From Candidatus Praeruminimicrobium purgamenti (GTDB lineage: Bacteria; Elusimicrobiota; Endomicrobiia; Endomicrobiales; Endomicrobiaceae): DNA of 64,000 nt. The stretch lies in the NCBI GenBank assembly GCA_018433585.1, contig JAHDQW010000008.1:62001-126000 (forward strand), read 5' to 3'. The translations under genes and the position numbers were made by a program. Each line of letters begins with the position of its first letter. Position 1 is the first letter of the stretch. The notes beneath the pieces were generated by a model that worked only from the letters and a program-made list of their open reading frames with translations, was not told where the DNA came from and searched no databases. Below, one piece after another: positions 26,689-37,800 of this stretch.

Positions 26689-27981
26689 ATGTTAAAGTTC
26701 AAAAATTTTCTTTTGACGTTTCTGTTTGCGCTGCAGTTCATTTATGCCGCAAATACATTTGCCGAGACAGACAAAGAAACTGTTTTATCAGATACGACAA
26801 CCGCAGTTTCAACAAATTTGCCGGAAATCTCATCGGCAACCGCAAAGAGTATCGTTTCTTCCGATACGGTAAAAATCGAGCCGAAAATATCTTCACATTC
26901 CGCGACAGTAACAGTTTCTTCGCAGACGCATGTTAAAAATGTCAGCAGCGATACGCTAAAAAATACGGTTTCCATCTCGTCCGATACGGCCGTAGTCTCA
27001 TCAAGCGTTACAGTTTCACAGAACATTGCCGTAAGTTCTGTTACGACTTCTTCACAGACTGCTGTTTTTTCAATAGAAAATGTTACCGTTACTCCACAGC
27101 CTGACTATTCCAAACAGGAAAGGTGGGCTTTGCTTCCGGAAAAACAAAATGCAAAAGTAGACGTCTTTTACGTTTATCCGACGATTTTCATGGGAAACGG
27201 GCCTGAATATATGGATGTAACTAACGCCGAGCTTAAAGAAAGAGCGAAAAATCAGGCTTCTTTTGATACCGGTATATTTAAAGACCAGGCAAATATATAC
27301 GCCCCTTTATACAGACAGGCCTCAATTGCTCTTTTGCAGTCATCAAAAGATGCGACAATAACAAGTTTTGAGGATGTGAAAAGAGCTTTTGATTACTATA
27401 TGAAAAATTATAATAAAGGGAAACCGTTCTTTTTAGCCGGATTCAGCCAGGGATCAATGGCAATATTGGATCTTTTAAAAAGCAAATTTCATGATAAAGA
27501 TTTACGGGATAAACTCATAGCGGCATACATAATAGGTTATTCCGTAACGGATGAAGATCTGGCAAAATATCCTTATCTTAAAATGGCTCAAAGCGCAGAT
27601 GATACCGGGGTTATTATTTCCTACAATACACAAATTCCAAACAACGGATACTCATCAGTTTTAAAGAAGAATTCAAAAGCAATTAACCCTGTAAGCTGGA
27701 AAACGAACAATAAACCGTCAAAGGAAAAGCAATACAGAGGCGCCGTTATATTTGATTTAAGAAGCAACAAAATAATATCTCTGTCAAAACCTTTGAAAAC
27801 CGCTTGTCTTGAAAAAGATACAAATGCGCTTGTAGTCGAAGTTGATACAGCAAAATATAATGCAAGCCAGATAATTTTTCCTGCCGGAGTTCTGCATATG
27901 TATGATTATATGTTCTTCTATAATAATTTACAGGAAAACGTATCGGAAAGAATAAACAGCTATTTCAAAAAGCATAAATAA
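26689..27981 (+). CDS. Exported DUF3089 alpha/beta-hydrolase with Ser/Thr/Val-rich linker
   Basis: A 430-residue secreted protein. A signal peptide (about 1-25) is followed by a low-complexity region (about 30-135) built from variants of V-S-S-D-T and V-T-V-S-S. The rest is a DUF3089-type alpha/beta hydrolase, with D-V-F-Y-V-Y-P-T near 155, A-P-L-Y-R-Q-A near 205, and a nucleophile elbow G-F-S253-Q-G-S. DUF3089 proteins are putative lipases/esterases; the substrate is not known. The Ser/Thr-rich linker may be a flexible spacer or a glycosylation target. A G-G-G-A-G site precedes the start. It lies downstream of the first giant gene and ends at a strong bidirectional terminator. Confidence 0.8.
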   Translation: MLKFKNFLLTFLFALQFIYAANTFAETDKETVLSDTTTAVSTNLPEISSATAKSIVSSDTVKIEPKISSHSATVTVSSQTHVKNVSSDTLKNTVSISSDTAVVSSSVTVSQNIAVSSVTTSSQTAVFSIENVTVTPQPDYSKQERWALLPEKQNAKVDVFYVYPTIFMGNGPEYMDVTNAELKERAKNQASFDTGIFKDQANIYAPLYRQASIALLQSSKDATITSFEDVKRAFDYYMKNYNKGKPFFLAGFSQGSMAILDLLKSKFHDKDLRDKLIAAYIIGYSVTDEDLAKYPYLKMAQSADDTGVIISYNTQIPNNGYSSVLKKNSKAINPVSWKTNNKPSKEKQYRGAVIFDLRSNKIISLSKPLKTACLEKDTNALVVEVDTAKYNASQIIFPAGVLHMYDYMFFYNNLQENVSERINSYFKKHK

Positions 27982-27993
27982 AGCAACATTCCA

Positions 27994-28039
27994 TAAAAAA
28001 AGCAGGATGCGGATTTATAATAACGCATCCTGCTTTTTT
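27994..28039. terminator. Bidirectional terminator between DUF3089 gene and mprF-like gene
   Basis: GCAGGATGCG (28002-28011) pairs perfectly with CGCATCCTGC (28024-28033), flanked by A6 on the left and T6 on the right. It can stop transcription from both converging genes. Confidence 0.9.
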
Positions 28040-28051
28040 GCATCACAAACA

Positions 28052-30538
28052 TTAAGAATAAATATAGAAAAAATCAGATAAGAACTGGCTTATATGCTTA
28101 TCCGCATAGAAAGCCGCATACTTATTTTTCCAAACAGGATTAAATTTGTTTTTGAATTCTATCAAAGCATTCATGTCATATTTAAAATGTTCCGCAAAAA
28201 CAAAAATTTTCGCTTTCTTTACAAAATCATCATCAAGTATAATTTTATCGTTAGGCGTTAATCCTAAATTAAACCATTTATATTTGTTGTTTTTTGCCCA
28301 TGAAACAGCTTTAAATAAAATAAATTCTACTATTTTACCGCTGCAGTCGCTTGTATATCTGATATTTGAAACAAACGATTCATATCTGCTGTCTGAAAGC
28401 AGAAGATATGCATACGCCGATATAAAATTATCTTTTTTGACGATTATAAACTTATTTGCGCCTGATGCCGAAACATCAAACATTTTATTCTTCATGCCTG
28501 CAAAATCCTGTTCCCATTGGTAATCAACAAATCCCGTATATTTTTTCACCTTTAAAAAATCATCTTTTTCGACAACTTCAAAAGAATATCCTTCCCGTTC
28601 CATTTTTTCCGCCGTTTCTTTTATCTCGTTTAGAGACGGTTCATTGACAGAAAATTTCTCCAGCGGAATATTTGCGTCGGCTCCGAAAGAAACAATATCA
28701 AGACCTATATCGTCGTATACTTTTAAATTTGTATATCCCAGATATATAAAAGTAGGTTTTGTATTTTTTATATCTGTCATTTCCTTAAAATTCCAGATAA
28801 GCTCTCTGCTGGACTTGGCGTCGCCTACCGGATCTCCGAAGACTATCGTGCTGTTGTTCATCTGAGAATACATAATAAAAGAATTTGTATTCATGTCAAA
28901 AATATTTTTATTTTCAAAAGCATAATTGCCGTAAACATATTTCGATGCATCGGCGATTTTCTTAACATTTACAGCGTTGACTTTCGTTTTACGGTATCTG
29001 TACCTTTTGAATGCTTCAGCCGTTAAAACCATAACCATAATTACAGCCATCCCCATACAGATTCTTAAAAATCTGCTGGCGTCAGTATTGCTGAAAAGAC
29101 TTCCGAGAAAATTCGTAAACGAATAAATATCCTGCTTATAAACAAAAAATCCAAGCCACGCCGAAGTCACAAAAACTATGCTTATTGCTGAAAACCACAA
29201 TATGTTCAGTCTCAAAGTCATTAAGCTCAATTCTCTGTAAAAATATTTTTTTGCAGGCATTAAAAGAGACAATATAATTATCAAGGCGATTATTTTTTCA
29301 TATCCGTACCCGTTAACAAGCGCCAACGGGAAAAGAAGGGCCAGCAAAACTACCGCTATCGAATAAGCTTTTTTTATTCTTAAAATCAATCCTCTTGAGA
29401 CAAATAAAAGAAGAATACCGGTAATGCTTATCAAAAAATGCAGCAAATCCAAAATAATGGACGGGATATACTCAACAAGCTGTTTTATTATTGATGAAGA
29501 GACGGTTGTCACGCCAGAAAACAAAATTATAGTTCCGCCGAAAAAAATGCTTACCGACAAAGCCTGCGGGATAATAGACGCCATTCTTCCGCCGTAAAAT
29601 CTGGCAAGAACCTTAAATCTTTTTTTTGCTCTGAAAAACTCATGGCTGGCAAGCAGCGTTAAAGCTATCCCTAGAGGGAAAAAATAAAAAATAGCCCTGT
29701 AAGCTAAAAGAGCTCCCATAACATAAGAACTGTCAGTAGCCGACGGGAGCATCATAACTATCGCCGTTTCAAAAACGCCCATTCCGCCCGGAACCTGGCT
29801 CAAAATACCAAGCATCTGAGCAATCAAAAATATCTGAAGAAGCGTAATATATTCAATTTTCCCCTGCGGAAGAAGAACATACAGAGTGCATGATGCCAAA
29901 ACCCAGTCTGCAGTAGCCAAAAGCATCTGCCATAACGTAATTTTAATGCTCGGGAAAGTAACTGTCCATTTGAAAACTTTTATCGGTTTTGATTTTAAAA
30001 TGCTCAAAGCCACATATGTCAAAACTATTGCCAAAAAGAATATTCCCAGCGGAAGCGATGAAGTAAAGAAAAACTGGTTATTCGGAAACTGAACCGGGAA
30101 AAAAGTAAAGACGCAGCCTCCTATTATAAGAAGCCCGAACCAGATTGTAGCCGATGAAAAAAACAAAACTTTTGTAACATTCATCATCGAAACATTATAA
30201 AGAGAATACAGCCTGTATCTTATTGAACCGCCGAAAAGCATAGAATATCCGGTATTGTTGCCTAAAGCATTGCTCACAAAACAGGTAAAAAGAACATTTT
30301 TAAATTTAAGAGGAACGTTTATATATTTGAACGCTATAACATCATATCCGCCCAGTATAAGATAATAAGACAACGCCATCGTCAGAGCCACTATAATTTT
30401 AAACGACGGAATGGCTTTCAGCGTATCCAATATCTGCTGATAACTGTAATTTTTCATTTCATGGCTTAGAAGACTGATAGCCGCGATAAATATCAAAATG
30501 CCCAGAGGCGCTATGATAATTTTTAATATTTTGCTCAT
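28052..30538 (-). CDS. mprF: MprF-like phosphatidylglycerol lysyltransferase/flippase
   Basis: An 828-residue protein with the two-part MprF layout. The first ~520 residues contain about 12-14 membrane helices, including the flippase-type segment around Y-D-V-I-A-F-K-Y and N-N-T-G-Y-S-M-L-F-G-G. A soluble C-terminal DUF2156/acyltransferase-like domain (about 540-828) contains G-D-P-V-G near 595 and W-F-N-L-G-L-T-P near 770. MprF transfers lysine (or alanine) from aminoacyl-tRNA to phosphatidylglycerol and flips it to the outer leaflet, reducing surface negative charge. The start overlaps the stop of the upstream ABC ATPase by four bases, so the two are co-translated. Amino acid specificity cannot be told. 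Confidence 0.88.
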   Translation of the reverse strand: MSKILKIIIAPLGILIFIAAISLLSHEMKNYSYQQILDTLKAIPSFKIIVALTMALSYYLILGGYDVIAFKYINVPLKFKNVLFTCFVSNALGNNTGYSMLFGGSIRYRLYSLYNVSMMNVTKVLFFSSATIWFGLLIIGGCVFTFFPVQFPNNQFFFTSSLPLGIFFLAIVLTYVALSILKSKPIKVFKWTVTFPSIKITLWQMLLATADWVLASCTLYVLLPQGKIEYITLLQIFLIAQMLGILSQVPGGMGVFETAIVMMLPSATDSSYVMGALLAYRAIFYFFPLGIALTLLASHEFFRAKKRFKVLARFYGGRMASIIPQALSVSIFFGGTIILFSGVTTVSSSIIKQLVEYIPSIILDLLHFLISITGILLLFVSRGLILRIKKAYSIAVVLLALLFPLALVNGYGYEKIIALIIILSLLMPAKKYFYRELSLMTLRLNILWFSAISIVFVTSAWLGFFVYKQDIYSFTNFLGSLFSNTDASRFLRICMGMAVIMVMVLTAEAFKRYRYRKTKVNAVNVKKIADASKYVYGNYAFENKNIFDMNTNSFIMYSQMNNSTIVFGDPVGDAKSSRELIWNFKEMTDIKNTKPTFIYLGYTNLKVYDDIGLDIVSFGADANIPLEKFSVNEPSLNEIKETAEKMEREGYSFEVVEKDDFLKVKKYTGFVDYQWEQDFAGMKNKMFDVSASGANKFIIVKKDNFISAYAYLLLSDSRYESFVSNIRYTSDCSGKIVEFILFKAVSWAKNNKYKWFNLGLTPNDKIILDDDFVKKAKIFVFAEHFKYDMNALIEFKNKFNPVWKNKYAAFYADKHISQFLSDFFYIYS

Positions 30539-31317
30539 ATTATTAAATATCCTTCTTTATTATTAATTAACTCGACTTTTATGTTAAAAAGAGAAGACAG
30601 ATTTTCGGAATTCAAAACTTCACGGACTTCGCCGTCCTGAAAAATCTGGCCTTCTTTAAACATTATAATTCTTGAAATTTCCGGAATTATGTCAAAAACC
30701 TGATGCGTTATACATATTACGTTTGTCTTATGCGCAATGATTTTGCGCAAAATATCTTTAAATTTTTTGGAAGCGGCTATATCCAAATTATTTGTCGGCT
30801 CATCCAATACAAGAATTTTAGGCTCGCTGACAAGAGCTCTCGCAATTAAGAATTTTTTATTTTCACCGGCGGACATTATGTTCATATATTTATGCTGCAA
30901 ATGAGAAATTTCCATAAAGTCCATCATTTCTTTTGCTTTTTTTTCCATAACAGCCGTTACTTTATGATTTGTAAAAAGTCCGACGCTGCCGAAAAAACCC
31001 GACAAAACGGTTTCATATCCTGTGATGTCAAAATTAAAGTCATACTGAATGTCGTTTGAGACTATTCCCATTAAATGCCTTAATTCAGATATATCCCATA
31101 CCGTCCGGTCGCAGACTCTGCAGACGGTCGAGTCATCCGTATAAGACGGATAAATCTGTCTTGTAAGCAATTTTAAAAAAGTCGACTTTCCTGAACCGTT
31201 AGGACCGAGAATAACAATATTTTCGCCGGTATTTATATCAACGCTTATGTCTTTCAATATTTTTTTGTCGCTTCTGATAACAGAAACGTTTGAGAAATTT
31301 ATTATATTGTGAATCAT
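30535..31317 (-). CDS. ABC transporter ATP-binding protein (ModF/YlmA-like)
   Basis: A 260-residue single ATPase domain. It has Walker A G-P-N-G-S-G-K-S-T (near 36-44), ABC signature M-S-A-G-E-N-K-K-F (near 148), Walker B I-L-V-L-D-E-P-T-N-N-L-D and the switch histidine in C-I-T-H-Q. The signature differs from L-S-G-G-Q as in ModF/YlmA-type ATPases. No permease is adjacent. The gene overlaps mprF by four bases and follows a guanine-deaminase-like gene after 12 bases. It may energise a transporter encoded elsewhere or act as a soluble regulatory ATPase. Confidence 0.88.
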   Translation of the reverse strand: MIHNIINFSNVSVIRSDKKILKDISVDINTGENIVILGPNGSGKSTFLKLLTRQIYPSYTDDSTVCRVCDRTVWDISELRHLMGIVSNDIQYDFNFDITGYETVLSGFFGSVGLFTNHKVTAVMEKKAKEMMDFMEISHLQHKYMNIMSAGENKKFLIARALVSEPKILVLDEPTNNLDIAASKKFKDILRKIIAHKTNVICITHQVFDIIPEISRIIMFKEGQIFQDGEVREVLNSENLSSLFNIKVELINNKEGYLII

Positions 31318-31329
31318 GATTTATTTTCT

Positions 31330-31797
31330 TTAATATTTAATTTTATCTTCTTTTAAATTCCATACTTTAAACGGATTTAAATAATTCTTATCTTTTATGT
31401 TTATCATTTTGACGGAAGTTATTTTCGTTTTTAGTTCTTTATATATTTTTTCATCTCTGAATCCGTATTCGGCTGCATTTTCTTTTGAAGCCGCATAGTA
31501 AATTTTCTTTATATTTGCCCAATATACCGCCGAAAAACACATCGGACAAGGCTGGCAGGACGCATATATAACACAACCGCGCAGATCAAACGTTTCCAAT
31601 TTTTTAGCCGCTTTTCTTATCGCGTCAATTTCAGCATGCAGAGTCGGGTCGTTTTTTGAAGTAACTCCGTTATATCCGCAGGAAATAATTCTGCCGTTTT
31701 TCACTATGGCTGCGGCAAAAGGACCGCCTATGCCTTTTTTAACATTTTTTTCGGCAAGCGCTACGACATAATCAATAAATTTTTTATGGTTTTGCAT
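31330..31797 (-). CDS. Guanine deaminase-like zinc deaminase
   Basis: A 155-residue cytidine-deaminase-fold enzyme. The frame is open from 31863, but the ATG at 31797 gives the normal start (M-Q-N-H-K-K-F-I). The zinc motifs are H-A-E (near 53) and C-Q-P-C-P-M-C (near 82-88), followed by S-A-V-Y-W-A-x-I and an A-E-Y-G-F-x-D segment. The latter features are typical of GuaD-type guanine deaminases, which turn guanine into xanthine, rather than of the tRNA adenosine deaminase TadA. It heads a three-gene unit with the ABC ATPase and the MprF-like gene. A TATAAT-like box directly upstream suggests a very short leader. Confidence 0.82.
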   Translation of the reverse strand: MQNHKKFIDYVVALAEKNVKKGIGGPFAAAIVKNGRIISCGYNGVTSKNDPTLHAEIDAIRKAAKKLETFDLRGCVIYASCQPCPMCFSAVYWANIKKIYYAASKENAAEYGFRDEKIYKELKTKITSVKMINIKDKNYLNPFKVWNLKEDKIKY

Positions 31798-31806
31798 TGC
31801 GTGAAT

Positions 31807-31812
31807 ATTATA
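31807..31812 (-). promoter_or_regulatory. Minus-10 box just upstream of the guanine deaminase gene
   Basis: TATAAT on the minus strand lies nine bases before the ATG at 31797. No convincing -35 is found at 16-18 bases. Transcription would begin within a few bases of the start codon. Confidence 0.35.
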
Positions 31813-31850
31813 GCAAAAGAATAGGCTGTTTCCTAAGGGAATGACAAAGA

Positions 31851-34800
31851 TTATGCACTGCACAAAACGGCATTGATATTCATTATGTTAATCTTATAAT
31901 TTTGCACGCCTAAATCAAGAATTTTCTGACATTCGTATATGCCTGTTAAATAACCTTTCAACTGCGTCAATATTATTTTTTGTTTGTCGTCTTGAGCATA
32001 TGCATAGTTGCTTTTCAGTTTATTGATATACTGCCATATATATTTATAATCAGCTGAATTAATCTTTGCATCCTGCAGCACTTTGCATGCGTATTCAAAA
32101 AGCTGTCTTTCGCTTACGTTGTTAATTTCGGATATGTTTATTGTTTCTATAATGCCGTTTGCCGTATCGTTTGACAATTGTCTGCCGTATTTGCCTGCGG
32201 CTTTTGAAGCGCGCTGCAAATAATATTCAACCGTCTTACTGTTTTCTTTTAACAGTTTTGAAATCAAAAAGATATTGCCGATAACGTCGGCATTGTCAAA
32301 TACATCGCTTATGTCCGTAAGCAGCAGAACATTTTTATGTCTTTCCGACAAACCGCGTATGGCGGATGAAATATAAGCAGTATCGGCATTATGCAAATCA
32401 AATTTTATTAATTCTTCAGGAATTGCGGAAGAATCACGGTTTTGATTTTGTCTGTCAGATACGATATAAGTATTAGTATTGTGATTTAACGCTGCGTATT
32501 TTATGTTATCAAAAATTAATATAGTGTCATTTTTTATATTAGCGCGCAGCATATTAATTGTTTCTTCCTGATTTTTATAAACGCCTAAATTATCAATGTA
32601 AAAACCGTCGGCATCATATAAGTTTTTTAAATTTGTTAATTCCCTGATAAAAGATTCAATGCCTCCTTTTGACTTTGCCGCGTTATAAGACGCTATAACG
32701 CGCATTCTTTTTGAAAGTAAAAAGTTTTTCATATCGTTATACTGCAGATATGCCGCATACTGCATATACTCGTTCAGAGCGTAATAAAAATTCCATTTTT
32801 CGGAATTTTGACTTTTTAACATTTCAACGTCCCGTTCCGCAATATTCTGCAGATGTCTGTTTATCTGCGAAGCAGTCAGATATTCCAATTCTTTGCGGAA
32901 AGTTTCCGGACGACTGTTGATAAACCGGCGGAACTTAATATGTTCTTGTTCATTTGATTTTATATAATTCAGCAAATTGTTTATGACAAATATTTCGTTT
33001 GTATTCATTTCTCCTTTAATTTGTCCGCCTGTGTTCAGCAATTCTTTTAGTTTCATAAATTCCGGATTGTTCAGTCTGTCTATTTCTGCGCCTATGTCTA
33101 TTAAATTAAAATTCAGCAAAGTATCCGCATTCACCGCGTTTTTGTCAAGAAAAATATTATTTAAAATAATTTTGTCCGGCATTGCCCCGGCAATTAAGCC
33201 GGCGTATTTCCGCATGTCCGAAAAATTTTTTAACGTAATTGACGGAAGCATTGCCACATTATTCAAGGTTTCATAAATACCGTCAGGACTTACTCCGTCA
33301 GACATCATTTCCATCACCTCATGAGCATATTGCTCCGGAGAATTTAAAAGAGAAGGGATATCAAGTTCGCCGAATGATAAATTATAATTTGAAACCAGAG
33401 ACGTTAAAACCTGCAGATTTATAACGTCTCCGTCAATGACATTGTATTCGTTTACGGTGCGCGATAAACGTATCCGTCCGGCAAATGCAGCGGAGACAGT
33501 TGCCGGAACATTGTCAGATACGTTAATATTAAGATGCTTTATAGTCTGCAGATCGGAATCTTTTACAAAACCGTCCGATATAACTTCGGGAACCGCAAAA
33601 ACTCCAAAGCCGTCAAAAGATATTATAACGGAAGGTTTTATTTTCTGCATCACAAAAGAAGAGCCGCTTTCCACCAGCAGTTTTCCTTTGTTTATCTGCA
33701 GTTCTTTTATTAAAGCAAGAGCCGCTCTGCCGGTAAAAAGCTTTTTTCTGATTTCTGCGGATTCAGTCCGGCTGTCCGATAAAAGACTGTTGATTATTTC
33801 GATTTCGCGCTCAGAGCTGTACATATCCGCATCATCAAACAAAACAGGCATAAATGCCGTTATTACATGATTCTTCCCGTTCTCGTCGGCAAATATGTCA
33901 TACATAACTCTGGCGGGAACAACCGTATCTTCCACGGGAACATTTACGATTATGCCGCTGTCTTTTCTGTTACCGGATAACTGGTCGGCATACGTAATCG
34001 TAAAATTATTCGTTTCGTCATTATCAAAGGAGGTTATATGCCGCTTTACAAGCTCTGTTATTTTCGGCGCCATAAAAACAGCCGTTTTTTTCTGCGGCAG
34101 AATAAAATTTGAAATTTCTTTCTTTACGGACACAGCCTGCCGTTTAAAATTAAACTGTTTTAAAAGACTGAGTATTGTCACAAAATTTTTATAAAATTTA
34201 CTGCCGGAAGAATCTGTTTTTGTCATTAAGGAATCATGAGAAGCGACAACATTTATATACGGATTCTCTGCCTGTTCGGTTGCGGCGAAATTTTCGTTAA
34301 GACTGCGGAATAATCCCCAAAAAAATTTGTCGTATTCTTCTTTATCGTCTGCATTTACCGAATATTTTAAATTTTCCAGATAAACAAAGATATCCTCATT
34401 GTTAAGCAGCCTGGTAAGAGGCACCAAAAGGTGCGCCATTGAATCAATCTGAAATTTTTTTCCTTTATATCCGCTCTCATACCGTTTAACCGTATTAATA
34501 AACCGCATAATATCATTAAATTTTTTCTTATCCGAAAAACTCATTGCGATAATTCCCGAAAAGGACGGCATCTGCCTGATAGACAAATTCTCTATATCAT
34601 AAATCTTATACAGCATATATTTAACCATTATATTTACTATTGACGCATTATTGAATTTGTTGTATATTTTTTTCAGCCTGCTTCCGCCGGACGACGACGA
34701 TTCGGCCGGATTTGAAATGAATAGCGGCAGTTGCTGGCTTTCCATTTGCTCATAAGAAATATCTGAACTTAAAAGCGTTATATTATCCGCCTGTTCAAGA

Positions 34801-37800
34801 CTTCCCAAATACATATAAGACGGATCAACTATTACAATATTTCCGTTTTCTTTTTTGTTATTTTGCATAAGACTTATGCCGTTAAGAATTGCCAGTTCCA
34901 CCGGCGTTGTCCTGTGCGAAACAATTTCTATATCCAAAGGGTTTGTAACCAGCGGCGAAGGCGTTCCGTCAATATTGACGGCTAAAATTTTAAGCTCCGA
35001 CAAATCTTTGCCTGCAAACTGCGGATATTTTCTTTTAAATTCTTCTGATTGTAAAAAACTAAAAATATCTATCAGACTGTTGCCGCTTCCGCCGACGTTA
35101 TCAAACAAAAGCGTTTCTATATTTAAATTTTTTAAATTACCGTAAGTTTTTATTTTTTCAGTGCTTTTTTCAAGCATCTCAGGCGTATATTCCGAATTAT
35201 TTCCGGCGATTATTACCAAATCGGGAATATCTCCATAGGGAGTTTCGGCAAGCCTGCTTATCTGTTTTTGCAGCAACAGCTGTTTGTTTATTTCTACGGC
35301 ATTATTTGCGTTTTTGTTTTCGGCGGAAATAAATTTTGTTTGTTTTATCGTTTTTGTTTTAAAAAAGCCGCTGAGTATCGGCAGCCAGTGCAAAATTACC
35401 GATAAGCCGACACCGGTAAAGAAAGATGCAACCACACCGCTTAACGAAAAAGAATTTGCCAAAACGCTTAATATGACCGACCTTCCGAAAAACAGCAGCG
35501 GCAGCAGCCTTGCCAGCATTTTTCTTACTTTCCAGCTTTCGTTTATGCCGATATAAAAATATGCGGGTTTTGCTTTTTCTGTAAAAAATTCGTTTACGCT
35601 TTGTTCAATTTTATCATCGTATAATCCCGGTATCAGTTCATTGCCGAGATTTTTAACATTCATAATTTCTCTTTTAAAGTTCTTCTTTGATAAATATATT
35701 CCCGTTTGTATTCCGTATACTTTTCTTACTATATTCATTATCCCCGACAGTTCAAGAAAATACATTTTGCTGCCTTTTGAAATTCTGTATCCGTATAAAA
35801 TTTCGGCGCTGACAAGATAATTTAACGATTTATAATACATAGCGGCATATTGCCCGGTTTTCTCGAGCATTTCCATTTCCGGACGAAGGGTTTCCTGTTC
35901 ACTTTGCGGCATCTGTTTTAATAATTCCGCAGTTTTGTCATAAAACGATATAAAATCCTGCAGTTGTGATATTAAAGTATCCTTGTTTGTTCCCTTTAGC
36001 GTCTGTGAAGAAAAAGAAGTCAGCTTGATAATTTGGACAGCATTTCTTATAACGGCATCTATTGAATTTTTGTCTATCTTATTTGTTTTAATGATTGCCA
36101 GCCAGTTAGACAAACATTGTCCTGTTTCCAGCTTAACAAGTTCGCTGTCCGATATAAATCCGTGTCCGATACCGTCATATTTGTCAGGATCATTTATTCT
36201 TATCTTCTCAAGGTATCTGATAAATATGTTTAAATAAGATTTTTCGTCTTTATTAAAAACCAACGGCTCAATCCGTATGCAGTTTGCATAAACTGCATTT
36301 ATAATTTGCAAATCGTACTGCTTATTATATTCTTTAAGCAGGTTTAAATTATTATGTATAAGCATTACGGTTTCTTCGTTAAGCGACTTATCTTTTAATA
36401 ATTCTTCGAAAAATTTTTTCAGACCGGTAAACAATAGTTCATTATTGGAAAAAATTTCTATCGATTCTTTAACGCTTTTTTGGTCTGAAAGTTCCGATTC
36501 TATTTCTTTTTTCTTTCTGTTGTAAAATTTGTTCCGCCATCCTATCCAAATCGCGCTTCTGTGCAGAAGAACCGACAGTCCGATTCCCGTTGCAAGAGAA
36601 AGCACGGCAGTTCCTGCCGCTCCGGAGCTGAAAAAGTTAGCCGAAGAAAGATTGGTAATAACGGTCGTAGTAAAAGACTGAAGGCCTATTGTGAGCGATA
36701 AAAATCTCTGAATAGCTCTTCTGCTTCCCCATTCCCGCTGCATACCGACCGATGTTTTTTGTTTAGGATTATCAAATTCTTCAATAAATGATTCCATATC
36801 CTGCTTTAATAAAGGAAACGAATACAGAGATCCTATCAGAAAATTTCCTGACGAATAAACCGTCGTAAGCTGTCTGCGTATATCCTGTTTGGCTTTTTTT
36901 ATTCCTCTTGCAAATCCGAAAACAAATCTGTTAAACGGCATTACTTTGTATTTTTCAAACCATGAATCTTTAGGATAGACATACCCGCCTAAAATCGCAA
37001 GATTTGACGTGTAATCAAGAAGTCTTATATACTCCAGCACATAATTTTGCAGAGATAAAAACGTTATTTTCAAGTTCTCCAGATAAACACGGTCTATTTT
37101 ACTTTTATCCGACTGCATTTCATTGTTAATATCCGCTATTATATCGCTTATTAAATCTGAAACAGACATGTATAATTTCGCCGTATTGACATTATCCGTC
37201 GTATACAGTTCTCTTTGTAATGCCGTTATTCTGACAATTTCAATCAGCGTTTCGTACGCCTGTTCATAATCGACAAGAGAATTGATTTGTTTGCCGTTTA
37301 TTTTGGATAAAAGAAAATATGCTTTTGAAAGAGCCGAATCTTCTTTGAATTTATTATCCGTACCTATACGCCGGCGCGGCAAAAATTTTGCCGGAGCAGC
37401 TTTTTTCGCATAAGAGAAATTTTCCTGTTTTGCTTTAACTATAGCCGACAGTTTATCAAACGTCGGCTGCGAAAAATCTTTGCTGTAAAAAGATTTCGAC
37501 TGACGATATACCCCGAATTTGACCTTATTTATAATATCCCTTGTTTTTACGTTGAACAATTCGGCAAAACCGGAAAAGAATCTGCGCTCTTCTTCCGTTT
37601 CATTTTTCGGCCTTGTTTTGGCAAAATAAGACTGAACTTTGGAGTTATGGTTTGCCCTTATAAAAGGAACAAATATATGCTGTACTATATTTATCTGCGG
37701 TTTTGCTTTTTCCGCATAACTGCGGATGTCGGATATAAAATTAAAAAATTTAAGATAATTTTCTTCCGCGGCAAAGTTTATCAAGATATTGCCCGTAACG

